Shown: positions 11,330 through 21,829 of the stretch, one piece after another | How the letters are laid out: each line of letters begins with the position of its first letter | Numbering within the stretch: the stretch's first letter is position 1 | From: Apium graveolens | Taxonomy: Eukaryota; Streptophyta; Magnoliopsida; Apiales; Apiaceae | Direction: 5' to 3' | Assembly: GCF_009905375.1 (NCBI RefSeq) | Contig: NW_027417073.1 | Span: 26,080-90,079, forward strand | Length of the DNA: 64,000 bases | Notes under the pieces: generated by a model | Database searches by the model: none | Seen by the model: only the letters and a program-made list of their open reading frames with translations | Told to the model about the DNA's origin: nothing | Translations under genes and position numbers: made by a program

Positions 11330-11698
11330 CTACTCTAATTCAGACTCCTTCTTCTCGGCCCCCAACCTCCTTGCCCTGCGCTGGTAAGCTCTGGACATGG
11401 AGTGTGCAAGAGAGATGATCCTCTCCTGCAACTCCAAAGCAGCAAGGCGTTGCTGCTCAGCCACCCTTGCACATCTCTCCATCTCCAGAGAGACTTCCTC
11501 TTCAAAGAAAAGAATGTTGATTTGATCATTCCACGAGAGTTCGTAAAAGACCTCAAGTGGAATATCAAAGGGGATGTAAACAACCCCCTTGAGACGGACA
11601 CGAAGTCCGATATGATCAAAATAAACTAGGTCATCATCCAAATGATGGACCGGTTGGTAAACTCCATGAATAAGTCTGTAAAAGATTGGGGCATCCAT
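11330..11698 (-). CDS. Small coiled-coil ORF between pol and 3' LTR of element A
   Basis: It encodes 122 residues starting MDAPIFYRL. An in-frame ATG 90 bases upstream (11788) lies in what looks like the leader, so the inner ATG is preferred. The last half is a charged helix likely to form a coiled coil (FFEEEVSLEMERCARV..., then RLAALELQERIISLA, then an Arg-rich tail). The helix matches the small ORF of element B at 42970-43239 (RLEALRQQERIIRLA) in sequence and in position. A TATA box lies about 100 bases ahead, followed by a pyrimidine-rich stretch. No catalytic motif, zinc finger, signal peptide or membrane segment is visible. The frame is intact although gag-pol of the same element is broken. 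Function unknown. Confidence 0.6.
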   Translation of the reverse strand: MDAPIFYRLIHGVYQPVHHLDDDLVYFDHIGLRVRLKGVVYIPFDIPLEVFYELSWNDQINILFFEEEVSLEMERCARVAEQQRLAALELQERIISLAHSMSRAYQRRARRLGAEKKESELE

Positions 11699-11792
11699 TT
11701 GAGAAAGAGAGAGATGAACAAGACGTGAGTTTGAAAGTGGATGTTTGTTGAGAATAAGAGTAGCGATAAATGATAAAGAGTGAGGCATTTTA

Positions 11793-11799
11793 ATTTATA
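11793..11799 (-). promoter_or_regulatory. Candidate TATA box for element A small ORF
   Basis: In element sense CTATAAATTA lies about 100 bases before the ATG at 11698. A CT-rich leader (CATCTCTCTCTTTCTC) lies directly ahead of that ATG. The layout matches TATA, leader and ATG of the small ORF in element B. Inference only, without transcript evidence. Confidence 0.5.
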
Positions 11800-12349
11800 G
11801 AGGGAGTAAAGATATAAACCAAGAGACTCTTGAGTTGCCCGGATAATAAGAGTAATAATCACATAAGCATACTTGACAGCTAGAAATGACTAGTTACTAT
11901 TCCCCATGCAAGTACTCAAGAATATTAGTTTACTTTAAAGAGTGACTATTCCCCATGCAAATAAGAACGTACTCCCTACACAAAAAGTAACTCATCCTAT
12001 CAGCCATCAGTCAAATAAATTTACCACTATCAGCATACTCAAAACAACACAAATAATGTACTAGTCTACTAACATTGGACTAACTTATTTTCACGTAAAC
12101 AAGAAATCATATAAGCATGTAAATGTGTCAATAAGTCAGAGAAATTAGAGACAAAGTATGTTAAAAGTATTTTTATGAACAGAATTTATGAATTAAATTT
12201 GTTCAGTTTTTCATACTTTTTGCTTCTTTTGATCTGTTATTTATTAAGTTCATATACCGAAGATATGAAGTAATAAATATTTAGTTTACGTAGAATTTTG
12301 AAAAATTCCAAGTTCAAATTAATCGAGAAGTCTGGGAATTTATAGAAAA

Positions 12350-12840
12350 AGTAGATGACTTGTCGAGAACTAAAAAATAGATATTTGGGGTTGTCTATCG
12401 AGAAGTCATTTAGAGATGTGAAGTACATATCGAGAAGTCATTTTAAATTACTCTTATAGAGAACTCAAAAACGACTTATCGAAATGTCAGATAAATGCCC
12501 AGTTTGTCCAAAAAGGACTGAAATAAATCTAATTTATTTGAATTGAATCAAATTGAAATCAGAATAAATTTTCCAAAAGTATTTGTCTAAAATAATTCAT
12601 TGAATTAAATTATTTTAGTTCTGAGTTATTGATAAGTCTCAAAATATCCTTGTCGAGAACTCTGTGAATTAACATTATTAGAGAATTCTACATGGTCTTA
12701 TCGATAAGTCATAATAGAGCTTATCGAGAAGTCATTCGAGAAGTCTGTAAATAGACTTATCGAGGACTCACTCGAGAACTCTAAAATGACTTGTCGATAA
12801 GTCATTTTGACTTATCGAGAACTCAGTTCTCTATACCTTT
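12350..12840 (-). repeat. LTR-type repeats in the pol-ORF spacer of element A
   Basis: About a dozen degenerate copies of TCGAGAAGTC, TCGAGAACTC and TCGATAAGTC read on the plus strand. The same motif family fills A's LTRs, but there the TCGAGAACTC form reads on the minus strand. The spacer copies are therefore mostly inverted relative to the LTR copies. No coding function is seen. Confidence 0.75.
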
Positions 12841-13075
12841 GAGTACTGTTATTCTGCCTTGTGTTAATTTTACACATTTAAGATGTAAATTAACAACTAA
12901 GCAGTTTACTTAGAATTTGAAATATTCTAAGTTAATTTTTGAGTTTTTGAGAAAAATAAATATACAGAGATTCTGAAATATTTATAATTCATATTTCAGT
13001 TAATTTCCAATTAAATCAAACTAGGTTGATTTATTAGAAACTAATCTGCTGCAATACATTAGCTGAGTTCTTGCC

Positions 13076-16000
13076 TTAGGATGAAGAATTGAGCATTCCA
13101 ATTTCACTCACAAGTCTAGTGAAGGTTGCTTCATCCAAAGGTTTAGTAAAAATGTCAGCTAATTGTTTCTCCGTTGGAACAAAAATGAGCTCAATAGTAC
13201 CATTTGCAGCATGTTCCCTGATAAAATGGTACCTAACATCAATGTGCTTTGTTCTAGAATGATTAACTGGATTAGCTATTATAGATATGGCACTAGTATT
13301 GTCACACATAATAGGAATTTTGTGTAACATTAGACCATAGTCCATTAGCTGATTTCTAATCCAAAGCACCTGAGCACAACAACTTCCAGCAGCTATATAT
13401 TCAGCCTCAGCTGTGGAAGTTGACACAGATTGTTGTTTCTTACTATACCAAGATACAATTCTTTGACCAAGAAATTGACAGCTTCCACTAGTACTTTTCC
13501 TATCAACCCTACATCCAGCAAAATCTGCATCTGTGTATCCAACAGCTTCAAAACCAGTTCCCTTAGGATACCATAATCCCAAGTTTGGAGTTCCCTTTAA
13601 GTATCTGAAAATCCTTTTCACAGCCATCAAATGTGATTCCTTTGGATTGGCTTGAAATCTAGCACATAGACAAGTAGCAAACATGATGTCTGGTCTACTA
13701 GCAGTCAAATAAAGCAATGATCCAATCATCCCTCTGTAGCTTGAAATATCCACACTCTTGCCTTTCTTGTCTTCATCCAACTTGGTTGTAGTAGACATTG
13801 GTGAAGATGCAGGTGAGCTATCCACCATACCAAATTTCTTCAATAAGTCATTCACATATTTGGTTTGGCTGATGAAAATACCATCACTTCTTTGACTAAC
13901 TTGAAGGCCAAGGAAGTAACTCAATTCTCCCATCATGCTCATTTCATACTCACTCTGTATTAGCCTAGAGAATCTTTGACAAAGCTTTTCATTTGTAGAT
14001 CCAAAGATGATATCATCCACATAGATTTGAACTAGGATCATATCTTCACCATGCTTCTTGTAGAAGAGAGTCTTATCAATAGTACCTCTGGTAAAACCAT
14101 GTTTGAGTAGAAATTCTGACAGTGTGTCATACCAGGCTCTAGGTGCCTATTTCAATCCATATAGAGCCTTGAGTAATTTGTAAACAAAGTTAGGAAATTC
14201 TGGAACTTCAAAGCCAGGTGGCTATTGTACATAAACTTCTTCTTTTAGTTCACCATTAAGAAAAGCACTCTTGACATCCATTTGATACACCTTGAAATTT
14301 GAGTGTGCAGCAAATGCCAAAAAATTTTTATTGCTTCTAGTCTTGCAACAGGAGCAAAAGTCTCATCATAGTCAATTCCCTCTTCTTGTGAGTAGCCTTT
14401 AGCAACCAGCCTTGCTTTGTTTCTAGTAACAATTCCATTTTCATCCATTTTGTTCCTGTACACCCACTTAGTTCCAATTATGCTTCTGTTCTTTGGTGCA
14501 AGGACTAATTTCCAAACTTTGTTTCTCTCAAACTGATTCAGCTCCTCCTGCATAGCACATATCCAATCAGGATCCAATAGGGCTTCTTCAGTTTTCTTGG
14601 GCTCTACTTGAGATAGAAAACATGCATGTAGGCATTCGTTAGCAGTTGCACTTCTAGTTCTCACACCAGCTGAGGGATCACCAATAATATCTTCTACTGT
14701 ATGACTCCTATCCCACTTTCTAGTGTGTATCTGTTGACTAGTGCCTTCATCATTTTCTTCAGTATTACCATGACTGTCATTTCCATTCTCTCCTTCTCCC
14801 CCTGAGTTTGTGCCACCAAATTCAGGTGTCTGAGAGAGCTTTCATTCCCATGATTTTGTTCAGAGGTCTCTTCATTTGTCATTTGTTGTGCCACAACTTC
14901 ATCTTCCTCATCAGAATCACTATCAATGGTTAGATTCTCAAATGCAAGGGCTTCAGCATCATTTACATCAAGGCATTCCAAGCCTGGACACTTGTCATCA
15001 TCAAAAGTCACATCTGTGCTTTCCATAATTTTCTTTTGATCAATCACATAAACTTTGTAGGCTATTCTTTCCAATGAATATCCCAGAAAAATTGCTTCAA
15101 AACCTTTAGAGTCAAATTTTCCCACATATTCAGAGTTGTCTTTTAGAATATAACACTTGCTTCCAAACACATGTAGATGCTTCACTGTAGGCTTCCTGTT
15201 AGACATGATTGAGTAAGGTGATTTTCCATGAGCTTTGTTGATGAGATATCTGTTTTGAGTGTTGCATGCAGTATTAACAACCTCTTCCCAAAAACTAGTT
15301 GGCAACTGAGCATCTTGTAGCAAGGTTCTAGCAGCTTCAACCAATGTTCTATTTTTCCTCTCAACTACTCCATTCTGTTGAGGTGTTCTAGCTACTGAAA
15401 ATTCTTGAACAATGCCTTTGCTTTTGCAGAATTCACTTAATGTTGAGTTTCTGAATTCTGTTCCATTATCACTCCTCAATTTTTTCACACTAACTTTTCC
15501 TTCAGCTTGCTTCTCAATTTTCTTGACGTGCTCAATTATAATGTTTGGAGTTTTATCTTTAGAGTACATGAACTCAAACCAAGTGTATCTTGAAAAATCA
15601 TCAACCATGACAAGGGCATATTTGTTCCTTGAAATGGACAAGACATTTACTGGCCCAAACAAGTCCATGTGAATAAGTTGCAGATATGCACTTATAGAAT
15701 TCACAGATTTTGACTTGTGACTTGATCTTTTCATTTTTCCTTTCTGACAAGCTTCACAAACTTCCAGTTGAGAAAATTCCAGACTAGGCATGTCTCTCAC
15801 AAGCTCCTTCTTGACTAAGGTGTTGATTGCTTTGAAATTCAAGTGAGATAGCTTCTTATGCCACAATTTGCTTTGTTCTTCTGATGCCTTGGTGTAGAAA
15901 CAACATACTCCATCCTTATTTGTTGAGTCTAAGCCCGCAACAAACAAGCTTCCCTTTTCTTACACCTTTAAGAGCAATTTCACCAGTCTTTTTGCTAATA

Positions 16001-16290
16001 AAAGCACAATCTTCTTTGTTGAAAACAACTTGAAAACCTCTGTCTGCAAATTGACTAACACTTAGAAGATTTACTTCTAATCCAGCAACTAGTGCTACAT
16101 CTTTAATGACAACATTTCCAGAAACAATCTTGCCATATCCCATTGTGAATCCTTTGCTGTTGTCTCCAAAGGTCACCAAAGGGCCAGCCATCTCCTCAAA
16201 TTGTGATAGCAGGGCCTTATCACCTGTCATATACCTGGAACATCCACTATCAATGATCCATATGACCTTCTTTCCTTTGCCCTGCACACA
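13076..16290 (-). pseudogene. pol: Element A pol: protease, integrase, RT, RNase H (broken)
   Basis: Copia-type polyprotein. Protease motif IIDSGCSRYMTG lies near 16250. Integrase has the HHCC zinc region (WHKKLSHLNF...CEACQKGK) and core motifs HMDLFGP, RSDNGTEF and QQNGVVERKNR, so the catalytic acidic residues remain. RT carries the KSAFLNG region and YVDD near 14012-14023. RNase H includes YTDADFAG and [12 protein letters not shown], and the protein ends near LADIFTKPL. Damage: frameshifts near 16285, 15930 and 14680, a shift inside RT near 14320, and two nonsense codons between 14041 and 14245 where glutamine is expected (before PPG and before APR). The copy cannot make a full polyprotein. 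Confidence 0.9.
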
Positions 16291-18681
16291 ATGAGGATTG
16301 AGTGTGTTTAGCTACCCAAGCTGTGTTGGGCACTTTCTTCTTGTTAACTGATTTTGCAGAAATAGAATGATAATTTTCAGATAAAATGGAATTCATAGAC
16401 TGTTGAGCATTTTCCCTTTCAGATATAGAACCAATTTTTGATTCTATGAGATCAATTCTCAATTTGTGACAACTCTTCATCACTTTTATGTTGCAGGGAA
16501 TGCAGTCAAACTTGTCACAGAATGAATAGGGATCATTAGCCTTAGCTTCATTGTACTTGCGGACTCCTTCAGGTGGATTGCCAACAATCTTTTTACAAAG
16601 ATGAGTTAGGTGATTCATTGATCCACAATTCTCACACCTCTTTCTAGGAGCATCTGCAACATAAGCAAAATTATTGCTTTTGTTTATCCCAATCTTTCCA
16701 TTTCTATTCTTCTTTTTCTTTTTGACCTTTTCAGCTTTAATCTCCTTCACAGGCTCCTTAGTTTCTTGATTGGCTTTTAGTGTTTCAACAGAGATGGAAG
16801 ACTGAGTTGTCTCATTATTTTTCTTTTCCTTGTCCTCATCAGCTATCTCATGTTTGATGATCAACTCTTCTTCACTAAAGTTCAGCTCACATGCCTTGAA
16901 CAAAGGTGATTCAACTTTCTTCAAAATAATTGGAACATTCTCAGTTTCAGTTGATTTTCCTTTGTCACTGACAGACTTCTTCTTGTTGTTCAAACCCTCA
17001 TAATCAAGACCAATGGAAATGTTTGCACATGGCTTGTTCTTTTCATGATATTGGCCAATCAACTCAGAAGCATTTTTGAAGGATTTCAGCTTCACTTCAT
17101 TCTTCTCCAGCCTTTCTCTCAATACTGCTTCAATTTTACTTGCACACTTTAATTTGTTCTTTAAGTATGCAATTTCTTGCTTAGCAGCATCAAGCTCAAC
17201 CAGCAACAATTCATTCTCTTGTTTTTCACTCTCAAGTTTTTCATTGATCTTTTTCAATCTGCTAACTTCCTCATTTGCAGCAACCATGCTTGTATGAATG
17301 TGGAACATTTCTGTGCTCATCTTTTCAACAGTTTCCTTATATTGACTCACATTTAAATCAATTGTGGTAAGAGTTGGTACCTGTGATTTAGATGATGAAG
17401 AATATCCTTGCTCCAAGACCATGAGTGCATAGTTTCCAACTTCTTCATCTTCATCATTGTCTGAATCATCCCAGCTTTTACCCTCAGCAATATAAGCTTT
17501 CCCTTGTTGCTTCTTTAGAAGAGCATCATACTTTGCTTCCAATTCAAGATAGTCTTTGTCTTTCTTTGCCTTCTTGGGTTTCCTACATTCTGTAGCAAAA
17601 TGGCCCAACTCATCACAATTAAAGCACCTTATGTTTGATCTATCAACAGATCCAGTTTTGTAGCCAATTTTGCTATCAGGAGTGTACTTCCCTTTTCCTT
17701 TCTAGCTACTGTCTTTGTTGAAGGACTGTCCTTTGCTCTTGAAAATCTTGGTTTCTTCACTCTAATGTTAGAGAATTTTCTAGCCAAGTAAGCCATTGAT
17801 TTATCTAGCTCATCAAGCTTATCAAGAGTGTAGAACTCATCTTCTTCATCCAATTCCAGTATGACTTGCTCTTTAGTGTCATTGACTCTTTTCTCACTTG
17901 TAGAAATTACTGGAGTTTGGGATCTTTGCTCATCATTAGAGGTCTGGCCATCATTCACAATCGGTGCACTTGAGCCATCCATTACATATCCTTGACCAGC
18001 CCTTAATGATTTCTTTTGAATCATTTCAAGTTTATAAGTTTTCAGAACCCCATAGAGCACTTCCAGTGTGATTCTACTCAAATCCCTTCCTTCTCTGATT
18101 GCAGAGATCTTTTGTTCCAAATGATCAGGGAGAGTAAGCAAGAACTTCAAATTCACTTCTTCAACATCATAAAATTTATCATGAAGCTGCAAGTCATTTA
18201 TCAGCTTATTAAACCTTTCAAACACATCAGTAATACCTTCCTTTGGTTAAGCCATAAAGCCCTCATACTGAGAAATCAATATCCTTCTTTGATTTGACCT
18301 AACCTCCTCAGTTCCTTCACAGAGTATCTCAATCTTTTTCCAGATCTGTTTAGCAGTGTCACAGTTGACAATGTTATTATAAATTACATTGTCAAGTGAC
18401 TCAATTAGTATCAGTTGCAAAGCACTGTCTAGGGAAACTTTCTCTCTTTCAGGTTCAGTATACTCAGAGGGATCCTTGGGAGCATAATGAGCTGGAATAA
18501 CTATGTCTCCATCTGTGGTTTCCTCAACTCTAACCATAGGAGTGAAGAGCCCATTCTTGAGGATCTGAATGTAAAGGTGATTGGCCATTCTTATAAACAG
18601 CAACATTTTCTTTTTCCATAAAGTGTAGTTGGCCTTATCAAAGGGAGGAATCTTGATACTAATGATTTTCTATGTATTCAT
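16291..18681 (-). pseudogene. gag: Element A gag, long form (broken)
   Basis: Nucleocapsid/capsid protein. The ATG at 18681 is followed by a stop at codon 4 (18670-18672). The capsid-like region (LWKKKMLLF, then AKQIWKKIEILCEG, FERFNKLINDL, LKFLLTLPDHLEQKI) lies at 18640-18010. A CCHC zinc knuckle CFNCDELGHFATEC is near 17580-17625, reached only across a frameshift. An extension of about 340 residues follows: a long coiled coil (about 17330-17050), a Lys-rich stretch, a second zinc motif CENCGSMNHLTHLC and a Cys/His group. Another stop lies at 18247-18249. Element B has the same extension; C and E lack it. Confidence 0.85.
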
Positions 18682-18716
18682 TTTTCCAAGATCTAATCTG
18701 TTTGCTTTCAGATTTT

Positions 18717-18728
18717 GCTCTGATACCA
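18717..18728 (-). other. Element A primer binding site
   Basis: In element sense TGGTATCAGAGC, complementary to the 3' end of initiator tRNA-Met, two bases from the 5' LTR. This is the minus-strand DNA priming site. Confidence 0.92.
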
Positions 18729-18730
18729 CT

Positions 18731-20207
18731 TGTTAGATATGAATACAACACACAGAGGGGGGGGGGGGTGAATGTGTTTTGGCTTAAATGTTTACTTTTT
18801 GATCGACTTTGGCTTTAGCAATTGGTTATTATCAATGATTTGGTAGAATAGATGTTATACATAAATAACAATGCAAATATATAAAACAAAGATCTTCAAA
18901 ACTCACTTAATTTTATATTAAAAATCAAGCAGTGTTTTGCTACAAAATCTCTAAGTTCTTGGTTTAGAACTTAGCTTCCTTCTTGAGAGAGAATACAAGA
19001 TTTTCTATCTAGATTCTTACAACTGACTAAGGACTAGTGTTAACTTTATAACTCAGTTAACTGCTGGTTTACACAGTATGTAATAAGACATGCTATTAGC
19101 TTTTCTAAACTGTCACTTGTCATTTATATTTATAGAAAAACAGATCTTCCATTTCTGGCTTAGCATATCTTTAGTATCCCGTGTTTACTTTAATCTTCCT
19201 TTATCAGTTAATCTTTACCATTAATCTTGCACATCTCTCAAGCTGCTTTTTGTAGACTTGTCAATTCAGCTGTGTGAATTGTTTGTTGATTTGTAACCTT
19301 GGATATTGAACTGTTCTGCAATTCTGTACTAAGAGAAATTTCTTCACTTCGAGATCTCCAATTAAGCTGTAGAGAACTCGACATCTCGATAGGCATGTTG
19401 GCTTGTCGATATCTCTGAAACTTCATTATTGACTTGACTTATCGACAACTCTGAGTTCTCTAGTGAATTTTGGTTTATCGACAACTCAGAGTTCTCTAAT
19501 GGACTTTGGCTTATCGATAACTCAGAGTTCTTTAATGAATGTATACTTGTCGATATCTCTGAGTTCTCGAATGGGTATCTGAATTGTCGATATCTCCAAT
19601 AGCATTTCCTGAGTTCTCGATAGACAATTCCTGAGTTCTCGATAGGTCTTTCTGAGTTCTCGATAGGTCTTTCTGAGTTCTCGATAGGTCTTTCTCTATA
19701 ACACTAATTCTGTGACTTGTAGAGATCTTGACTTAGAATATTTTTCACCAAACAAAATTATTCAACTCCAAGCTTCTTCATAATTCTTCTGAGGCATGAT
19801 CTTCTTGATCTTCTTCCAGATATAATTCTTAGGCTTGACACTGTTTAGGGAAAAATGCTCCAGTCTGCTCCATTTACATTTTACAGACATGAAGTGTTAC
19901 AAGTATAAATTACAGATTAAGGTTACAATACAACTAATCTTAGGGTTGGCCCCAAGCTTAACTGATTGCTAATGACATTGTCAGCATCAGTAATCTTTGA
20001 CAGTAATCTTTGACATCAGATCATTGAAGATTAATGACATTGTTAGCTCCAGTAATCTTTGACGGTAATCTTTGACATCAGATCATTGAAGATTAATGAC
20101 GTTGTTAGCTCCAGTAATCTTTGACAGTAATCTTTGAAATCATATCATTGAAGATTAATGACATTGTTAGCTCCAGTAATCTTTGATATCATCTATTATA
20201 TATTACA
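18731..20207 (-). repeat. Element A 5' LTR
   Basis: The partner of 8297-9747, with the same ends TGTTAGATATG and TATTACA on the plus strand. The TATA box is the complement of 19127-19134. The terminal G run is shorter than in the 3' LTR, and the number and spacing of the roughly 50-bp repeats at 19990-20190 differ slightly. Confidence 0.93.
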
Positions 20208-20212
20208 GTAAA

Positions 20213-21168
20213 GATGCTAAAGATCAGACTGGAGTATTTTTCTGTGAACAGTCTCAAGCGTAAGAATAAACTCTGGAAAAAACAACAAGATCATGCCTCA
20301 GAGAAAAGGTGAAGAAGCTTGGAGTTGTAAATTTGTTTTAGGAAAAATGTTCAAAGTCAAGAAATCTACAAGTCACAGATCAAGTCATATAGAGAAGTCA
20401 TTCGAGAACTCCAGAATGACTTATCGAGAAGTCCAAAATGGCTTTTAGAGAAATCTCAAAGATATTGACAAGTCAAATGAAGATATGAAGATTGGAGAAA
20501 TCGACAAGTCAAATTATCATTAGAGATCTCAAAGATATCTACAACTCAAAATGTATATAGAGATCTCTGAGATATCGACAAGTCATTTCTGCATATAGAG
20601 AACTCAGAGATATCGACAAGGTAAAAATGAAGATATGAAGATTGGAGATATCGACAAGTCAATTTATCATTAGAGATCTCAGAGATATCGACAAGTCAAA
20701 ATGCATATAGAGATCTCAGAGATATCGACAAGTCATTTGTACATGCAGAGATTTGGAGACCTCGACAAGCCAAGTTCACTTATAGAGAACTTAGAGACCT
20801 CGACAAGTCAAAGACACTTATAGAGAACTCATAGATCTAGATAAGCCATTATACTTATCGAGATGTTAGTTTTCTATAGAACAAACTGGAGATCTCGATA
20901 TAAACCTCAAGTACAAAATGCAGACAAGTTAAAGATTCAAGATTACCAGTCAATAACGATCTAATCATTTAGATTGAAAAGTCTACAAAAGCAGTTTGAA
21001 GAGTGCAAGATCAAGGGCCAAGATTAACTGATAAAGGAAGGTCACAGACCTACAAGATTTGCAAGGATTTACTAAGCCAGAAATGGAAAACTTTAAAGAT
21101 AACTTAAATTATGGTTCAGTACATCTTATTGCATGCTGTGTATACCTGTGTTTACTAATCTATAAAGT
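20213..21168 (+). repeat. Element C 5' LTR, middle segment
   Basis: The segment lies between the insertions of A and B. It aligns with the reverse complement of A's LTR: CAGACTGGAG, GAAGAAGCTTGGAGTTG, CTAAGCCAGAAATGG. It is filled with GAGATATCGACAAGTC-type repeats. The preceding GTAAA (20208-20212) is A's target duplication, copied from 8292-8296. A's TATA-containing stretch is replaced here by unrelated sequence. It ends at AAAGT (21164-21168), the target of element B. Confidence 0.83.
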
Positions 21169-21773
21169 TGTTAGATATATTTGATAATGTCATGTCTAAT
21201 ATGATTTATGTTTAGTTTTCAGATCTTACTTAAACAGGACAAATCAGTACTTAACTGAAATCAGCACTTATACTGAAGTCAGAACTTAAGTCATCAGTAC
21301 TTAAGGTTCAGCATATATTTATCAGAAGATAATATCAGGACTTAAAGGAAATGTTCAGATAGGAAGGCGGCTGATTGAAAGGAAAAGAAGATCAAGACAA
21401 ACGTAAGAAGAGATATGCATGAAGAAGGAATTCTATGAAGAATAGAATACTTGGAAGAAAAGATATCCGATTGATATATTTTAGGAAGCAGAATTATATT
21501 CCATATCAATTAGCGATTATCTTGTAACTGTGTGGTATATAAACACATACATAGAATTTACACTATAAGTGTTATCATTATCGAAAAGATTATTCATTGT
21601 AACCCTAGCAGCTCTCGTGATATTTGTTCATCACTGAGAGAGGACAGTTCCATACTGTAACAGAGTTTATTGTTTTGAATAAAGTTTGTTTTCTGTTACT
21701 TGAGTTATTAAAGTTCGATTTGATTGTGCTATACACTGTATTTACCCCCCTCTACAGTGTGTGTGACCTAACA
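21169..21773 (+). repeat. Element B 5' LTR
   Basis: TGTTAGATATA...CCTAACA. A TATA box TATATAAA lies at 21536-21543. The first part holds repeats of the form ATCAGTACTTAA / ATCAGCACTTAT / GTCAGAACTTAA (21240-21310). Confidence 0.93.
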
Positions 21774-21775
21774 AA

Positions 21776-21790
21776 TGGTATCAGAACTTG
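21776..21790 (+). other. Element B primer binding site
   Basis: TGGTATCAGAACTTG, matching initiator tRNA-Met over its first ten or so bases, two bases after the LTR. Confidence 0.88.
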
Positions 21791-21829
21791 TCTATTAACA
21801 CACAAACAATTTAAGATCCAAAAACAATC

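Larger units (their letters stand above)
8297..20207 (-). mobile_element. Element A: full-length SIRE-lineage copia retrotransposon
   Basis: An 11.9-kb element in minus orientation with LTRs at both ends, a tRNA-Met primer site beside the right (5') LTR, a polypurine tract beside the left (3') LTR, and a perfect 5-bp target duplication GTAAA at 8292-8296 and 20208-20212. Order in its own sense: gag, protease, integrase, RT, RNase H, long spacer, small ORF, remnant ORF. The copia order (integrase before RT) is clear. By eye the LTRs differ at roughly 2% of positions plus small indels. Gag-pol is broken by stops and frameshifts, so this copy is not autonomous. Confidence 0.93.
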
